Shown here: in pieces, positions 25,131 through 33,698 of the stretch
How positions within the stretch are numbered: position 1 is the first letter of the stretch
Layout: every line of letters starts with the position of its first letter
Notes under the pieces: generated by a model
What the model was told of the DNA's origin: nothing
Database searches by the model: none
The model's input: only the letters and a program-made list of their open reading frames with translations
Position numbers and translations under genes: made by a program
Assembly (NCBI RefSeq): GCF_012395185.1
Contig: NZ_JAAZTU010000042.1
Coordinates: forward strand, 1-34,008
Source of the DNA: Vibrio aestuarianus
GTDB lineage: Bacteria; Pseudomonadota; Gammaproteobacteria; Enterobacterales; Vibrionaceae
Direction of reading: 5' to 3'
Length of the DNA: 34,008 nt

Positions 25131-25182
25131 TACAAATATAACCTTGAGCCAAGGTTATATTTGTAAATGATTTTAAATCATT
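25131..25182 (+). promoter_or_regulatory. Paired hairpins in the M60 protease leader
   Basis: TACAAATATAACCTT (25131-25145) and its exact complement (25151-25165) enclose the loop GAGCC, a perfect 15-bp stem. Directly after it, AATGATTT and AAATCATT (25166-25182) form an 8-bp stem around a single T. They lie 50-100 bases before the start codon. Operator, attenuator or RNA thermometer are all possible. Confidence 0.6.
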
Positions 25183-25231
25183 GTATTTGGAGTTTTAATC
25201 GCTCGTCGTTTAACATCAACAAAGAAGGTTT

Positions 25232-27898
25232 ATGATGAAAAAAAATCTAATCTCACAGTCAATTCTATTGGCCATTTTTTTTACAACTATAACTAGCGTA
25301 GAAGCAGCAGAACCTAGTAGAGAAGTCACGGTAGAACAAAGATATAACCCTGGGAGGTTTTTACAAGAACAACGTCGTTCCTTCCTAGCACATCCAGTTC
25401 AGTCATCTGGCTTCTGGGCAAAAAAAGGAGATGAATTGGTTATTAACTATAACTATGATGGCGCTAGTCTTAAAGATAAACCCCAAATATGGATAGTTCC
25501 AATCAAATATAGAAATGAAACTTTGGTATCTCCTCAAAAAATCATCCTTGAAGCAGGTAATAACCGTATTAACGTTGAAGAAAATGGCGTAATTTATTAT
25601 GCACCGATGAGCCCACCATCGGATTTATCACTGACATTTAATATATTAAGTGGTGGCCGAGAAATGCCACGTTTTATTTTAAATGAAGACAGTGATGATG
25701 ACTGGCAAGAAATGTTATCTCGTTATAATACGGCACTATATGGTGAGCTAGTTGGTGAAAGAATGATTATCACGTTACCCATAACTCATATGAATAAAAT
25801 AACTAATCCAACAGAGATAATGAGCACTTGGGATCATATCGTTAACTTAACTGAAGAGCAATATGGGTTAGGTGAGAATAATAATCCCCCACATTCTGCA
25901 ACTAAATTACAATATTTATTCCAATCAAAGCCAAATAATACTGGTGGCTATATGTCAGCTTCTAATTATTGGTTGGGCGCTAACGAAGATGGCTTTAACG
26001 ATGTTACAACAAAAATTTCCAACTCTTGGGGACCATGGCATGAGCTAGGACATCACTACCAATTACCATTCATGACTTGGAATGGCCTTACTGAAGTGAC
26101 GGTTAATTTAACGTCTCTTTATGTACAGCGTGCTCTTGGGCATTCATCACGACTGATTTGGTCCAACATATTCTCTTTTTTTAATAGCCATCAAACTTAC
26201 GATGAATGCCGCGACCTATTCGTTAAAGTTGCAATGTTCTGGCAACTTGATCTAACCTTTGGTCAAGACTTCTATGCTCGCTTAGGTAAGCGAATACGCA
26301 CAATGCCGACAAGCGAATTGCCATTAACCGATGATGCTAAAAAACAATCATTTATTTTGGAAAGCAGTCGAGTATCAGGGTTTGACTTGACTCCATTTTT
26401 CGACGTTTGGGGGCTGAGCGCAACGCAAGAAACTAAGCAGAAACTTCAGGCATTAAATCTTACTACCCTAGATAAACCTATTTGGCAAAACACCGATCAG
26501 AATAAGCCTTTTACCTATCCGCTATCACAACAAAATATTAATACGGAATTAGTTTTACCTAAAGTGATTGCTCCAGGTGAGACTTTTACTGTCACTGCTA
26601 ATGTGACTAATCGCAACAGTGCCGGTACGTTATCGTATCAATTCCATACTCCGGAAGGATTCGAATTACTCGAATCAAACGGCAATACTGCTGTTTTTAA
26701 AGCACCGCAATACGGATTAATTCACAACTCCATTGTGATTGTTAAAGTGGATGTAAGCGATGGCAAAACGCAGTTTCCAGCAGCCAGCGGGGCGCGAATT
26801 GCTTTACCTAACCGACATCAATCACGCGCTAGCTACTCCGACGATATTATTAAACAGCAGTTTGGTGTTGATGATCTCAGAGAATGGGACGTTAGAGATT
26901 CAGTATGGGGGGATAGACAACCTGCTCACGTCGGTGATATTTATAAATATGTCAGCAGCACAGGTCGCTATTACTATCAGTTGATTCGCGCACCTTATTA
27001 TTATTTCCCTAGCGAAAGCCAAGTAAGCAATGCCTATTGGAGAAGAGTAGCACACACCGATCTTCGAACTCACTATGATAACACTGATGTACCCATTGTT
27101 GAACATACCGAGGCTAATGCTGGGGCTGACATCCAAGCTCAATTTGTCGAAAATCAGTTTTATTACCTTAATGGTTCCAATTCAACAGGAGAAAATCTCG
27201 ATTTTAAATGGACAATTAAGACAGTAGAGGGGGTTGCGAGAGAAGCTATCGTTCTGAGAGAAAATCGCACTGAAACGCCTAAAATTAAAATTAAAAAAGG
27301 GTTTGAAGTATCAGATAGTATCTCAATTACAGTTAAACTTTTGGTACAAGACGAGTCGGGGAAAAAAGATAGCGATACCGTCATACTGACACTGCGAACA
27401 GATACGAACCATGCTCCTGAAGCGAACGCTAGAGTGAATGTGAGCACTGTAGAGCATGGAGCGAGTTTTATACTTAATGGCAGCCAATCAACCGATGTGG
27501 ATGGCGATACTTTAACCTATCATTGGACGCAAACCGCAGGCAAACCAATCGCTTTGGGCGATACTAGCCAAGCAAGAATCACCGTTAATACGGAATCTTT
27601 AGAGAATCGCGATCAAACATTGACATTCGCATTAACAGTCAATGATGGCACAACTAGTGATACAGCGAATGTATCAGTAAATGTCACCGCGATTAATACT
27701 GGTGGAGGTGATTACGACTATGTGTATCCAAATGGGTTTGGTTCTTACGGGAATGGTACCGTGGTAAAATTCCAAGGACATGGTGTTTATCAATGCTTTG
27801 GCCCATGGTCTACACAGTGTAATAACGCCTCTTTCCTTCCCGGACATGCTGCCGATCCAAATTGGGTTAACCAACAATGGAAGTATCTTCACAATTGA
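25232..27898 (+). CDS. Secreted M60-family (enhancin/SslE-like) metalloprotease with PKD-like and carbohydrate-binding-like modules
   Basis: An 888-residue secreted protein. Residues 1-26 are a signal peptide (cleavage near VEA-AEP). An N-terminal beta region leads to the M60 catalytic core: zinc motif HELGH at 270-274 and, 14 residues on, Glu288 in WNGLTEVTVN, fitting the M60 HExxH...E pattern. Next come a beta region near 440-545, a Trp/Tyr-rich stretch near 548-606, PKD-like repeats near 630-727 and 730-822 (GSNSTG, GSQSTDVDGDTLTYHW), and a C-terminal segment from 828 with YPNGFGSYGNGTVV and paired Cys, resembling a CBM5/12 chitin-binding module. M60 enzymes such as SslE, BT4244 and IMPa cleave mucin-type O-glycoproteins, so a host- or chitin-surface target is inferred. 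ATGATG allows a start at 25232 or 25235; the AAGG spacing favours the second. The insert breaks the fxsA-aspA linkage. Confidence 0.85.
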   Translation: MMKKNLISQSILLAIFFTTITSVEAAEPSREVTVEQRYNPGRFLQEQRRSFLAHPVQSSGFWAKKGDELVINYNYDGASLKDKPQIWIVPIKYRNETLVSPQKIILEAGNNRINVEENGVIYYAPMSPPSDLSLTFNILSGGREMPRFILNEDSDDDWQEMLSRYNTALYGELVGERMIITLPITHMNKITNPTEIMSTWDHIVNLTEEQYGLGENNNPPHSATKLQYLFQSKPNNTGGYMSASNYWLGANEDGFNDVTTKISNSWGPWHELGHHYQLPFMTWNGLTEVTVNLTSLYVQRALGHSSRLIWSNIFSFFNSHQTYDECRDLFVKVAMFWQLDLTFGQDFYARLGKRIRTMPTSELPLTDDAKKQSFILESSRVSGFDLTPFFDVWGLSATQETKQKLQALNLTTLDKPIWQNTDQNKPFTYPLSQQNINTELVLPKVIAPGETFTVTANVTNRNSAGTLSYQFHTPEGFELLESNGNTAVFKAPQYGLIHNSIVIVKVDVSDGKTQFPAASGARIALPNRHQSRASYSDDIIKQQFGVDDLREWDVRDSVWGDRQPAHVGDIYKYVSSTGRYYYQLIRAPYYYFPSESQVSNAYWRRVAHTDLRTHYDNTDVPIVEHTEANAGADIQAQFVENQFYYLNGSNSTGENLDFKWTIKTVEGVAREAIVLRENRTETPKIKIKKGFEVSDSISITVKLLVQDESGKKDSDTVILTLRTDTNHAPEANARVNVSTVEHGASFILNGSQSTDVDGDTLTYHWTQTAGKPIALGDTSQARITVNTESLENRDQTLTFALTVNDGTTSDTANVSVNVTAINTGGGDYDYVYPNGFGSYGNGTVVKFQGHGVYQCFGPWSTQCNNASFLPGHAADPNWVNQQWKYLHN

Positions 27899-27909
27899 TA
27901 TGATTCAAC

Positions 27910-27938
27910 AAAAACATTGTTAAGCCATTAATGTTTTT
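27910..27938 (+). terminator. M60 protease gene terminator
   Basis: AAAAACATT pairs with AATGTTTTT around an 11-base loop, ending in T, 11 bases past the stop codon. The second hairpin at 27941-27969 may reinforce it. Confidence 0.7.
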
Positions 27939-28167
27939 ATCAAGCCAGTTGATTAATATAGCTGGCTTGATTGTATGTCAAAGATGGCATTGAACCGTTA
28001 ATGGGCACACTGTAGAAGCCCCTTAATGTGGTTAACAATAAAATGACGTAACACCCCCTCCACGCTAAAACCCGTACTATTCAACTCTTAAACTGCTACT
28101 TTTTCATCACAGTTTCTAGGAAAATATCCAACGTAAACTAGCGTTTGAAACATAAATTTAACGCATA

Positions 28168-28181
28168 TTGATGCTTATGAA
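28168..28181. promoter_or_regulatory. FNR-like site upstream of aspA
   Basis: TTGATGCTTATGAA differs from the FNR consensus TTGAT-N4-ATCAA at one core position. It lies 185 bases before the aspA start. In this AT-rich stretch a chance match is possible. Confidence 0.3.
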
Positions 28182-28365
28182 AATTTAATCAAATATTGGC
28201 TAAAAAAGTGATCAAGTTACTATTTTTTAATTATAGGTTGCGTATTATGTGCCACAGAAGTCAGGATGGATTTTCCAGCCAAAAACTCTGACGAATGGAT
28301 TCTTAAACTGCAGAAATGGCTAATAATTCCACTAATTATCAGAATAATTCTCTAAGGATCCTGTT

Positions 28366-29814
28366 ATGGCTACCCTATCTGAAGCAGCTATCGCTAACCA
28401 AGCCACTCGTATTGAAGAAGATCTTTTAGGTCAACGTCACGTTCCAGCTGATGCGTACTACGGTATTCACACTCTACGCGCTATCGAAAACTTCAACATT
28501 TCAAAAGCAACCATCTCTGATGTGCCAGAATTTGTGCGCGGCATGATCATGACTAAAAAAGCAGCCGCATTGGCAAACAAAGAACTTGGCGTGGTGCCAA
28601 GCCAAGTAGCTAACTACATCATCCAAGCGTGTGATTTGATCCTTGAAACAGGTAAGTGCATGGACCAATTCCCATCAGACGTTTATCAAGGTGGTGCGGG
28701 TACTTCTGTTAATATGAATACTAACGAAGTTATCGCCAACGTAGCGCTTGAGCTAATGGGTAAAGAAAAGGGTCAATATGAGTTCATTAACCCTAACGAC
28801 CATGTGAATAAGAGCCAATCAACCAACTGTGCTTACCCGACAGGTTTCCGTATTGCGGTATACAACAGCATTCGTAAATTGATTGATTCAATCGAATACC
28901 TTAAAGGCGCATTTGAGCTTAAAAGCCAAGAGTTCTCTGGTATTTTGAAAATGGGCCGCACTCAGTTGCAAGACGCGGTACCAATGACTGTGGGTCAAGA
29001 GTTCCATGCTTGGGCTGTGACCATTAACGAAGAAATTCGTAACCTTGAATATACCTCAAAGCTGCTACTTGAAATCAACCTTGGTGCAACAGCAATCGGC
29101 ACCGGCCTTAATGCCGCTCCAGGTTACCAAGCGGCAGCAGTAAAACATCTAGCGGCAGTCACGGGGATCGATGTTGTTCCCGCTGAAGATTTGATTGAAG
29201 CAACCTCTGACTGTGGTGCCTATGTAATGACTCACGGCGCACTAAAACGCCTAGCCGTTAAATTATCGAAAATCTGTAACGACCTACGTCTACTTTCTTC
29301 TGGCCCTCGTGCTGGTTTAAATGAGCTGAACCTACCAGAGCTTCAAGCTGGCTCTTCTATCATGCCAGCAAAAGTTAACCCTGTTGTTCCTGAAGTGGTT
29401 AACCAAGTTTGCTTTAAAGTTCTCGGTAACGACAACACCATTTCATTCGCAGCAGAAGGTGGTCAATTACAGTTAAACGTAATGGAACCAGTGATTGCAC
29501 AAAGCATGTTTGAATCTATCGAAATTCTGTCTAATGCTTGTATCAACTTGCGTGACAAATGTGTCGATGGCATCACTGTGAACAAAGAAGTATGTGAAGC
29601 TTACGTATTCAACTCCATCGGTATCGTTACTTACCTGAACCCATACATTGGCCACCACGAAGGTGACATTGTCGGTAAGATTTGTGCTGAAACCGGTAAG
29701 AGCGTACGTGAAGTCGTACTGGAGCGCGGTCTGCTCACCGCAGAAGAGTTAGATGACATTCTGTCTGTCGAAAACTTTATGCATCCTCAATACAAAGCGA
29801 AACGCTACGAATAA
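28366..29814 (+). CDS. aspA: Aspartate ammonia-lyase (aspartase) AspA
   Basis: AspA deaminates L-aspartate to fumarate and ammonia, supplying fumarate for anaerobic respiration. The 482-residue product (E. coli 478) has EEDLLGQRHVPADAYYGIHT near the start, the YQGGAGTSVNMNTNEV substrate motif near 105-120, KMGRTQLQDAVP near 201 and the signature loop GSSIMPAKVNP at 329-339 with the catalytic-base Ser. The usual STNDAYPTG reads STNCAYPTG here, Cys155 for Asp. AAGGA lies seven bases before the ATG. It is followed by a terminator, then dcuA, an arrangement also found in E. coli. Confidence 0.96.
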   Translation: MATLSEAAIANQATRIEEDLLGQRHVPADAYYGIHTLRAIENFNISKATISDVPEFVRGMIMTKKAAALANKELGVVPSQVANYIIQACDLILETGKCMDQFPSDVYQGGAGTSVNMNTNEVIANVALELMGKEKGQYEFINPNDHVNKSQSTNCAYPTGFRIAVYNSIRKLIDSIEYLKGAFELKSQEFSGILKMGRTQLQDAVPMTVGQEFHAWAVTINEEIRNLEYTSKLLLEINLGATAIGTGLNAAPGYQAAAVKHLAAVTGIDVVPAEDLIEATSDCGAYVMTHGALKRLAVKLSKICNDLRLLSSGPRAGLNELNLPELQAGSSIMPAKVNPVVPEVVNQVCFKVLGNDNTISFAAEGGQLQLNVMEPVIAQSMFESIEILSNACINLRDKCVDGITVNKEVCEAYVFNSIGIVTYLNPYIGHHEGDIVGKICAETGKSVREVVLERGLLTAEELDDILSVENFMHPQYKAKRYE

Positions 29815-29820
29815 TGATGC

Positions 29821-29842
29821 AAGGCCCCTACGGGGGCCTTTT
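29821..29842 (+). terminator. aspA terminator
   Basis: AAGGCCCC, loop TACG, GGGGCCTT, followed by TT. Very GC-rich stem; short T run. Confidence 0.85.
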
Positions 29843-29906
29843 GTCCAACATATTAGGTTTCCTTTTACTGGCACTTTTAACTGTGCTCAGTCACCCTCTA
29901 ACAACC

Positions 29907-29948
29907 TAATTATCTGAATATTTAATAGCTTGAATTTTCAGATAATTA
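29907..29948 (+). promoter_or_regulatory. 12-bp perfect inverted repeat in the dcuA leader
   Basis: TAATTATCTGAA (29907-29918) and TTCAGATAATTA (29937-29948) flank an 18-base spacer, 29 bases before the dcuA ATG. It may be a binding site for a dimeric regulator or an mRNA hairpin that hides or exposes the RBS. Confidence 0.55.
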
Positions 29949-29976
29949 AATTAAATAAAAATAATGAGGTATCCAC

Positions 29977-31284
29977 ATGGTAGCAGTTGAACTATTCATT
30001 GTTCTGCTCTTTATATTCTTAGGAGCAAGAATGGGCGGCATTGGGATCGGTCTTGCTGGTGGTGCTGGGGTTATTGCCCTGTCATTGCTGTTAGGCGTTC
30101 CAACTAGCCAATCTTTTATTCCTGTTGACGTCATTTTGATCATCATGTCTGTCATCACTGCGATTGCAGCAATGCAAGTGGCCGGTGGTATGGACTGGTT
30201 AGTTCAAATCGCCGAAAACTTTTTACGCAAACATCCTGAACGTATTACCTTTTATGCCCCAATTGTCACGTTCTTAATGACGTTATTGGCAGGTACTGGC
30301 CACACTGCGTTTTCCACCTTGCCAGTCATCGCAGAAGTAGCAAAAGGGCAAGGTATCCGCCCGTCTCGACCGCTATCGATTGCGGTTGTTGCCTCACAAA
30401 TTGCCATTACAGCTTCGCCAATTTCAGCGGCGGTGGTTGCTTTTGCTGCGATGTTGGCACCGTTCGGGGTTGATTACCTTACGTTATTGGCGGTTTGTAT
30501 TCCAACCACGTTTGTCGCTTGTATGATTGGTGCCTTCGTCGCCAACTTTATGGGCAGTGAATTAAAAGATGATCCTGAATATCAAGATCGTTTAGCCAAA
30601 GGTTTAATTAAACTTAATACCGAACAAAAACGTGAAATTCTGCCGACAGCAAAACGCGCAACCTTCATCTTCCTTGGTGCTATTTTCTTTGTTGTTTGCT
30701 ATGCCGCCGCTATTTCTAGCTCTGTTGGTCTTATCGAAAACCCTGCCTTGGGGCGTAACGAAGCTATCATGACCTTCATGTTAGCGGCCTCTGCAGCGAT
30801 TGTGCTATTTACTAAAATTGATGCAGCGAAAATTCCAGCAGCCGCAACATTCCGCTCTGGTATGACGGCATGTGTATGCGTATTAGGTGTAGCATGGTTA
30901 GGCTCAACTTTCGTCAACGCACACGTTGCTGGCATTAAAGAAGTCGCAGGAGCGTTATTGTCTGACTACCCTTGGATGCTTGCGCTGGTTCTATTCTTTG
31001 CTTCTATGCTGCTTTACTCACAAGGTGCAACAACCGTTGCATTGATGCCAGCCGCGTTAGCCATTGGTGTCGCACCACTAACGGCAGTGGCCTCTTTTGC
31101 TGCTGTCAGCGCATTGTTTGTACTACCAACCTACCCAACACTGCTTGCCGCCGTTGAAATGGATGATACAGGCTCTACTCGTATTGGTAAGTACGTGTTC
31201 AACCACCCGTTCTTTATCCCGGGCGTTGCAACTATCGCTTCAGCCGTCGCTTTAGGCTTTGCCTTTGGTAGCTTGTTTATTTAA
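29977..31284 (+). CDS. dcuA: Anaerobic C4-dicarboxylate transporter DcuA
   Basis: DcuA is an inner-membrane carrier that exchanges or takes up fumarate, malate, aspartate and succinate. The 435-residue product (E. coli 433) has about ten to twelve hydrophobic segments and matches DcuA/DcuB motifs: GARMGGIGIGLAGG near the start, AMQVAGGMDWLVQ, LLAGTGHTAFSTLPVIAEVAKGQGI, ASQIAITASPISAAVV and LPTYPTLLAAVEMDDTGSTRIG near the C-terminus. GAGG precedes the ATG. DcuA rather than DcuB is chosen because it follows aspA; sequence alone cannot settle it. An inverted repeat lies in the leader. Confidence 0.93.
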   Translation: MVAVELFIVLLFIFLGARMGGIGIGLAGGAGVIALSLLLGVPTSQSFIPVDVILIIMSVITAIAAMQVAGGMDWLVQIAENFLRKHPERITFYAPIVTFLMTLLAGTGHTAFSTLPVIAEVAKGQGIRPSRPLSIAVVASQIAITASPISAAVVAFAAMLAPFGVDYLTLLAVCIPTTFVACMIGAFVANFMGSELKDDPEYQDRLAKGLIKLNTEQKREILPTAKRATFIFLGAIFFVVCYAAAISSSVGLIENPALGRNEAIMTFMLAASAAIVLFTKIDAAKIPAAATFRSGMTACVCVLGVAWLGSTFVNAHVAGIKEVAGALLSDYPWMLALVLFFASMLLYSQGATTVALMPAALAIGVAPLTAVASFAAVSALFVLPTYPTLLAAVEMDDTGSTRIGKYVFNHPFFIPGVATIASAVALGFAFGSLFI

Positions 31285-31306
31285 CGGTCTACCAAACATT
31301 ACACCT

Positions 31307-31328
31307 AGGGAGCTTCGGCTCCCTTTTT
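31307..31328 (+). terminator. dcuA terminator
   Basis: AGGGAGC, tetraloop TTCG, GCTCCCT followed by T run. Confidence 0.95.
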
Positions 31329-31359
31329 CTTATGCCCTCAGCAAGACTTAAATTTAAAT

Positions 31360-31373
31360 TTGATATAAATCAA
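31360..31373. promoter_or_regulatory. FNR-type site upstream of the yfcC-like gene
   Basis: TTGATATAAATCAA matches the FNR consensus TTGAT-N4-ATCAA exactly. It lies 76 bases past dcuA. With the TATACT at 31409-31414 as -10, its centre would be near -54, which is not a standard FNR position, so the true promoter may be another. Confidence 0.65.
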
Positions 31374-31811
31374 TGAAAATGCGGAAAATGAATTTTGATT
31401 AAAGATTCTATACTTTGAATAAAATTCCAAGCAATTGACTCACAGCTAGACAGCAGCCCTTTACAAAGCAAGCCCACATAATTAATAAGAATATAATTCC
31501 ATTATTTACACACAATTACCCTCTATAAACTCAGCAAAAAAAACAAGGCCAATTTTCACTCTACTTTTTTGTGAAGCATCCCTAGGTTAGTTATAAGCTC
31601 TCACTTTAAAATCCACACATACACTTTTAAAACAAGAGCCTAAAAACTCAAAAATAATAAACAAACCTTATTAACCATCTTATTGATTTTTAATATCCAA
31701 TAATTTTTATTCACTCATTTATTTCATGATAATAAATAATGGATGAGTTAAGAATATTAGCCGATGAAAACACTCAGAATATTTTTACTCTCTGGGTGTA
31801 AGGAGAACATT

Positions 31812-33257
31812 ATGACAAACCAAACTGTATCTACGGAACCGAAAGGTGGCTTCTTTGCCAACTTCAAATTCCCTTCAGCTTATACTATTTTATTTATTCT
31901 TATTGCTCTGGTTGCGTTGTTAACTTGGATTGTTCCGGCAGGTCAATACCAACGCACCATGAATGAAGATTTGGGCAAAGAAGTGCCCATTGCTGGTACC
32001 TATCAGGCCGCTGAAGGCAACCCACAAGGTGTGATTGATGTTCTGATGGCTCCGATTGATGGTTTTTACGACCACAATAGCTATGAAGCGGCGGCGATTG
32101 ACGTATCACTATTTATATTGGTGATTGGTGGCTTCCTCGGCTTAGTAACCAAAACAGGAGCAATTGATGCAGGGATAGAAAGAGTAACCGCGCGCCTTGA
32201 AGGCCGAGAAGAGCTCATGATCCCTATATTGATGGCCCTATTTGCCGCTGGCGGAACTATTTATGGTATGGCTGAGGAATCTCTTCCCTTCTATACGCTT
32301 CTTGTACCCGTGATGATGGCCGCACGTTTTGACCCACTCGTTGCAGCCGCAACGGTATTGCTTGGAGCGGGTATCGGTACATTAGGTTCGACCATCAACC
32401 CATTTGCAACCGTTATTGCCGCGAACGCTGCTGGCATTCCATTTACTGACGGCATTATGCTTCGCGCTGCAATGTTGGTTGTTGGCTGGATCATCTGTGT
32501 AATGTACGTTATGCGCTATGCAAAAATGGTTCGCGCCGATCAAACTAAGTCAATTGTCTACGACAAGTATGAAGAGAACAAAGCGCACTTCCTTGGTAAT
32601 CAAGGCGGTGAAAAACTTGAGTTCACTGCGACTCGTAAAGTGATTCTATCCATTTTTGCTGCCGCTTTTGGTGTGATGATTTACGGTGTATCTGTTGCCG
32701 GATGGTGGATGGCTGAGATTTCCGCCATGTTCTTAGGTGCTACCATTATCATCGGTTTAATTGCTCGCATGAGCGAAGAAGAGTTCACTACAAGCTTCAT
32801 AGATGGTGCGCGCGACCTACTGGGTGTGGCGCTGATCATTGGTATCGCTCGTGGCATCGTGGTTATTATGGACCGCGGTATGATAACTGACACTATTTTA
32901 TTCTCAGCCGAACAAATGGTGACTGGCCTTTCATCAATCATTTTCATTAACGTAATGTATTTATTAGAAATTCTTCTTTCATTCCTTGTACCATCGTCTT
33001 CTGGCTTAGCGGTACTTACCATGCCTATCATGGCTCCATTAGCCGATTTTGCCGGCGTTGGTCGTGACTTAGTGGTTACTGCTTATCAATCTGCATCTGG
33101 TATTGTCAACCTTGTAACACCAACCTCTGCTGTAGTAATGGGCGGCTTAGCAATCGCTCGCGTTCCTTACGTGCGCTGGGTGAAATGGGTTGCTCCACTA
33201 TTGGGTATTCTATGTGTATTCATCATGTTGTCTCTCAGCATCGGTGCTATGCTATAA
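31812..33257 (+). CDS. YfcC/DcuC-family membrane transporter
   Basis: A 481-residue inner-membrane carrier of the DcuC/YfcC superfamily (PF03606), with about eleven to twelve hydrophobic segments. It has FPSAYTILFILIALVALLTWIVPAGQY near residue 20, GMAEESLPFYTLLVP, LGAGIGTLGSTINPFATVIAANAAGI near 195-220, ARGIVVIMDRGMITDTI and a SSSGLAVLTMPIMAPLADFAGV region. YfcC homologues are annotated as putative basic amino-acid antiporters, DcuC as a succinate exporter; the substrate here is not decided. An upstream ATG (31764) is rejected: AAGGAG lies seven bases before 31812. Terminator follows. Confidence 0.88.
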   Translation: MTNQTVSTEPKGGFFANFKFPSAYTILFILIALVALLTWIVPAGQYQRTMNEDLGKEVPIAGTYQAAEGNPQGVIDVLMAPIDGFYDHNSYEAAAIDVSLFILVIGGFLGLVTKTGAIDAGIERVTARLEGREELMIPILMALFAAGGTIYGMAEESLPFYTLLVPVMMAARFDPLVAAATVLLGAGIGTLGSTINPFATVIAANAAGIPFTDGIMLRAAMLVVGWIICVMYVMRYAKMVRADQTKSIVYDKYEENKAHFLGNQGGEKLEFTATRKVILSIFAAAFGVMIYGVSVAGWWMAEISAMFLGATIIIGLIARMSEEEFTTSFIDGARDLLGVALIIGIARGIVVIMDRGMITDTILFSAEQMVTGLSSIIFINVMYLLEILLSFLVPSSSGLAVLTMPIMAPLADFAGVGRDLVVTAYQSASGIVNLVTPTSAVVMGGLAIARVPYVRWVKWVAPLLGILCVFIMLSLSIGAML

Positions 33258-33287
33258 CTCAATAAACTGGTTTCCTCTCACTAATTC

Positions 33288-33312
33288 AAAGCCGCTTTAT
33301 TGCGGCTTTTTC
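33288..33312 (+). terminator. Terminator after the yfcC-like gene
   Basis: AAAGCCGC, 6-base loop, GCGGCTTT followed by TT. Confidence 0.92.
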
Positions 33313-33540
33313 GCATCTAATACATTGATTAATATACCGTGTAACTCAAGCCAATCACCTTTCTTTCAACTTGCATACGCATCAACCAACGCCTGTTACC
33401 ACCAATTAGAATCAGATACCTCGCCACTACTCTCCCATCGCAATCAATCATCACAACACTAGATGATAGGTCTGCTCTTAGCGAATGAACAAAACATCGA
33501 TTAACAAATAATACCGAACTCAGCGAATATGAAGAATGCA

Positions 33541-33668
33541 TATACCCAAACCATTTGAAGTTGCAGGTAGGCGGCAAGTGAGTTAATCCCCATGAGCATA
33601 GATAAACTATGTGATTGAGGTGAGCGAATATAGCCAACACCGCTGCAACTTCAAGTAGGAAGGCTATA
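33541..33668 (+). repeat. ERIC element, copy 3
   Basis: 128 bp from TATACCC to GGCTATA, matching copies 1 and 2 almost throughout, with the core TGATTGAGGTGAGCGAA slightly degraded. Confidence 0.9.
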
Positions 33669-33698
33669 CCCAAGCAACTTGAAGTCGTTGCTTGGATA
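33665..33698 (+). repeat. ERIC left-end fragment forming a small hairpin
   Basis: Overlapping the end of copy 3, TATACCCAAGCAACTTGAAG repeats the ERIC left end, then runs into GTTGCTTGG, which pairs with CCAAGCAAC (9-bp stem). It looks like an ERIC remnant reduced to its tip. Confidence 0.5.

Larger units (their letters stand above)
24433..25231. other. AT-rich 0.8-kb gap upstream of the M60 protease gene
   Basis: No credible gene; an AT-rich reading frame at 24820-25059 begins with TTG and lacks a ribosome binding site. The stretch holds ERIC copy 2 (24553-24680), then strongly AT-rich DNA, then two palindromes near 25131-25182. Such composition is often bound by H-NS, which is an inference here. 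Confidence 0.7.
27899..28365 (+). other. Intergenic region between the M60 protease gene and aspA
   Basis: No gene. It holds the protease terminator, a second hairpin (CAAGCCAG/CTGGCTTG, 27941-27969) and, nearer aspA, a weak FNR-like site. The middle shows nothing I can name. Confidence 0.7.
31285..31811 (+). other. AT-rich 0.5-kb leader region between dcuA and yfcC-like gene
   Basis: No gene. After the dcuA terminator it contains a perfect FNR-type site (31360-31373), a TATACT box at 31409-31414, long A/T-rich DNA, and a hairpin CACTCAGA/TCTGGGTG (31771-31798) directly before the RBS of the next gene. Confidence 0.7.

Noticed and set aside
33190..33462. 90-residue plus-strand frame overlapping the end of the yfcC-like gene
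   Set aside because: It overlaps a well-supported gene in another frame and continues through its terminator.
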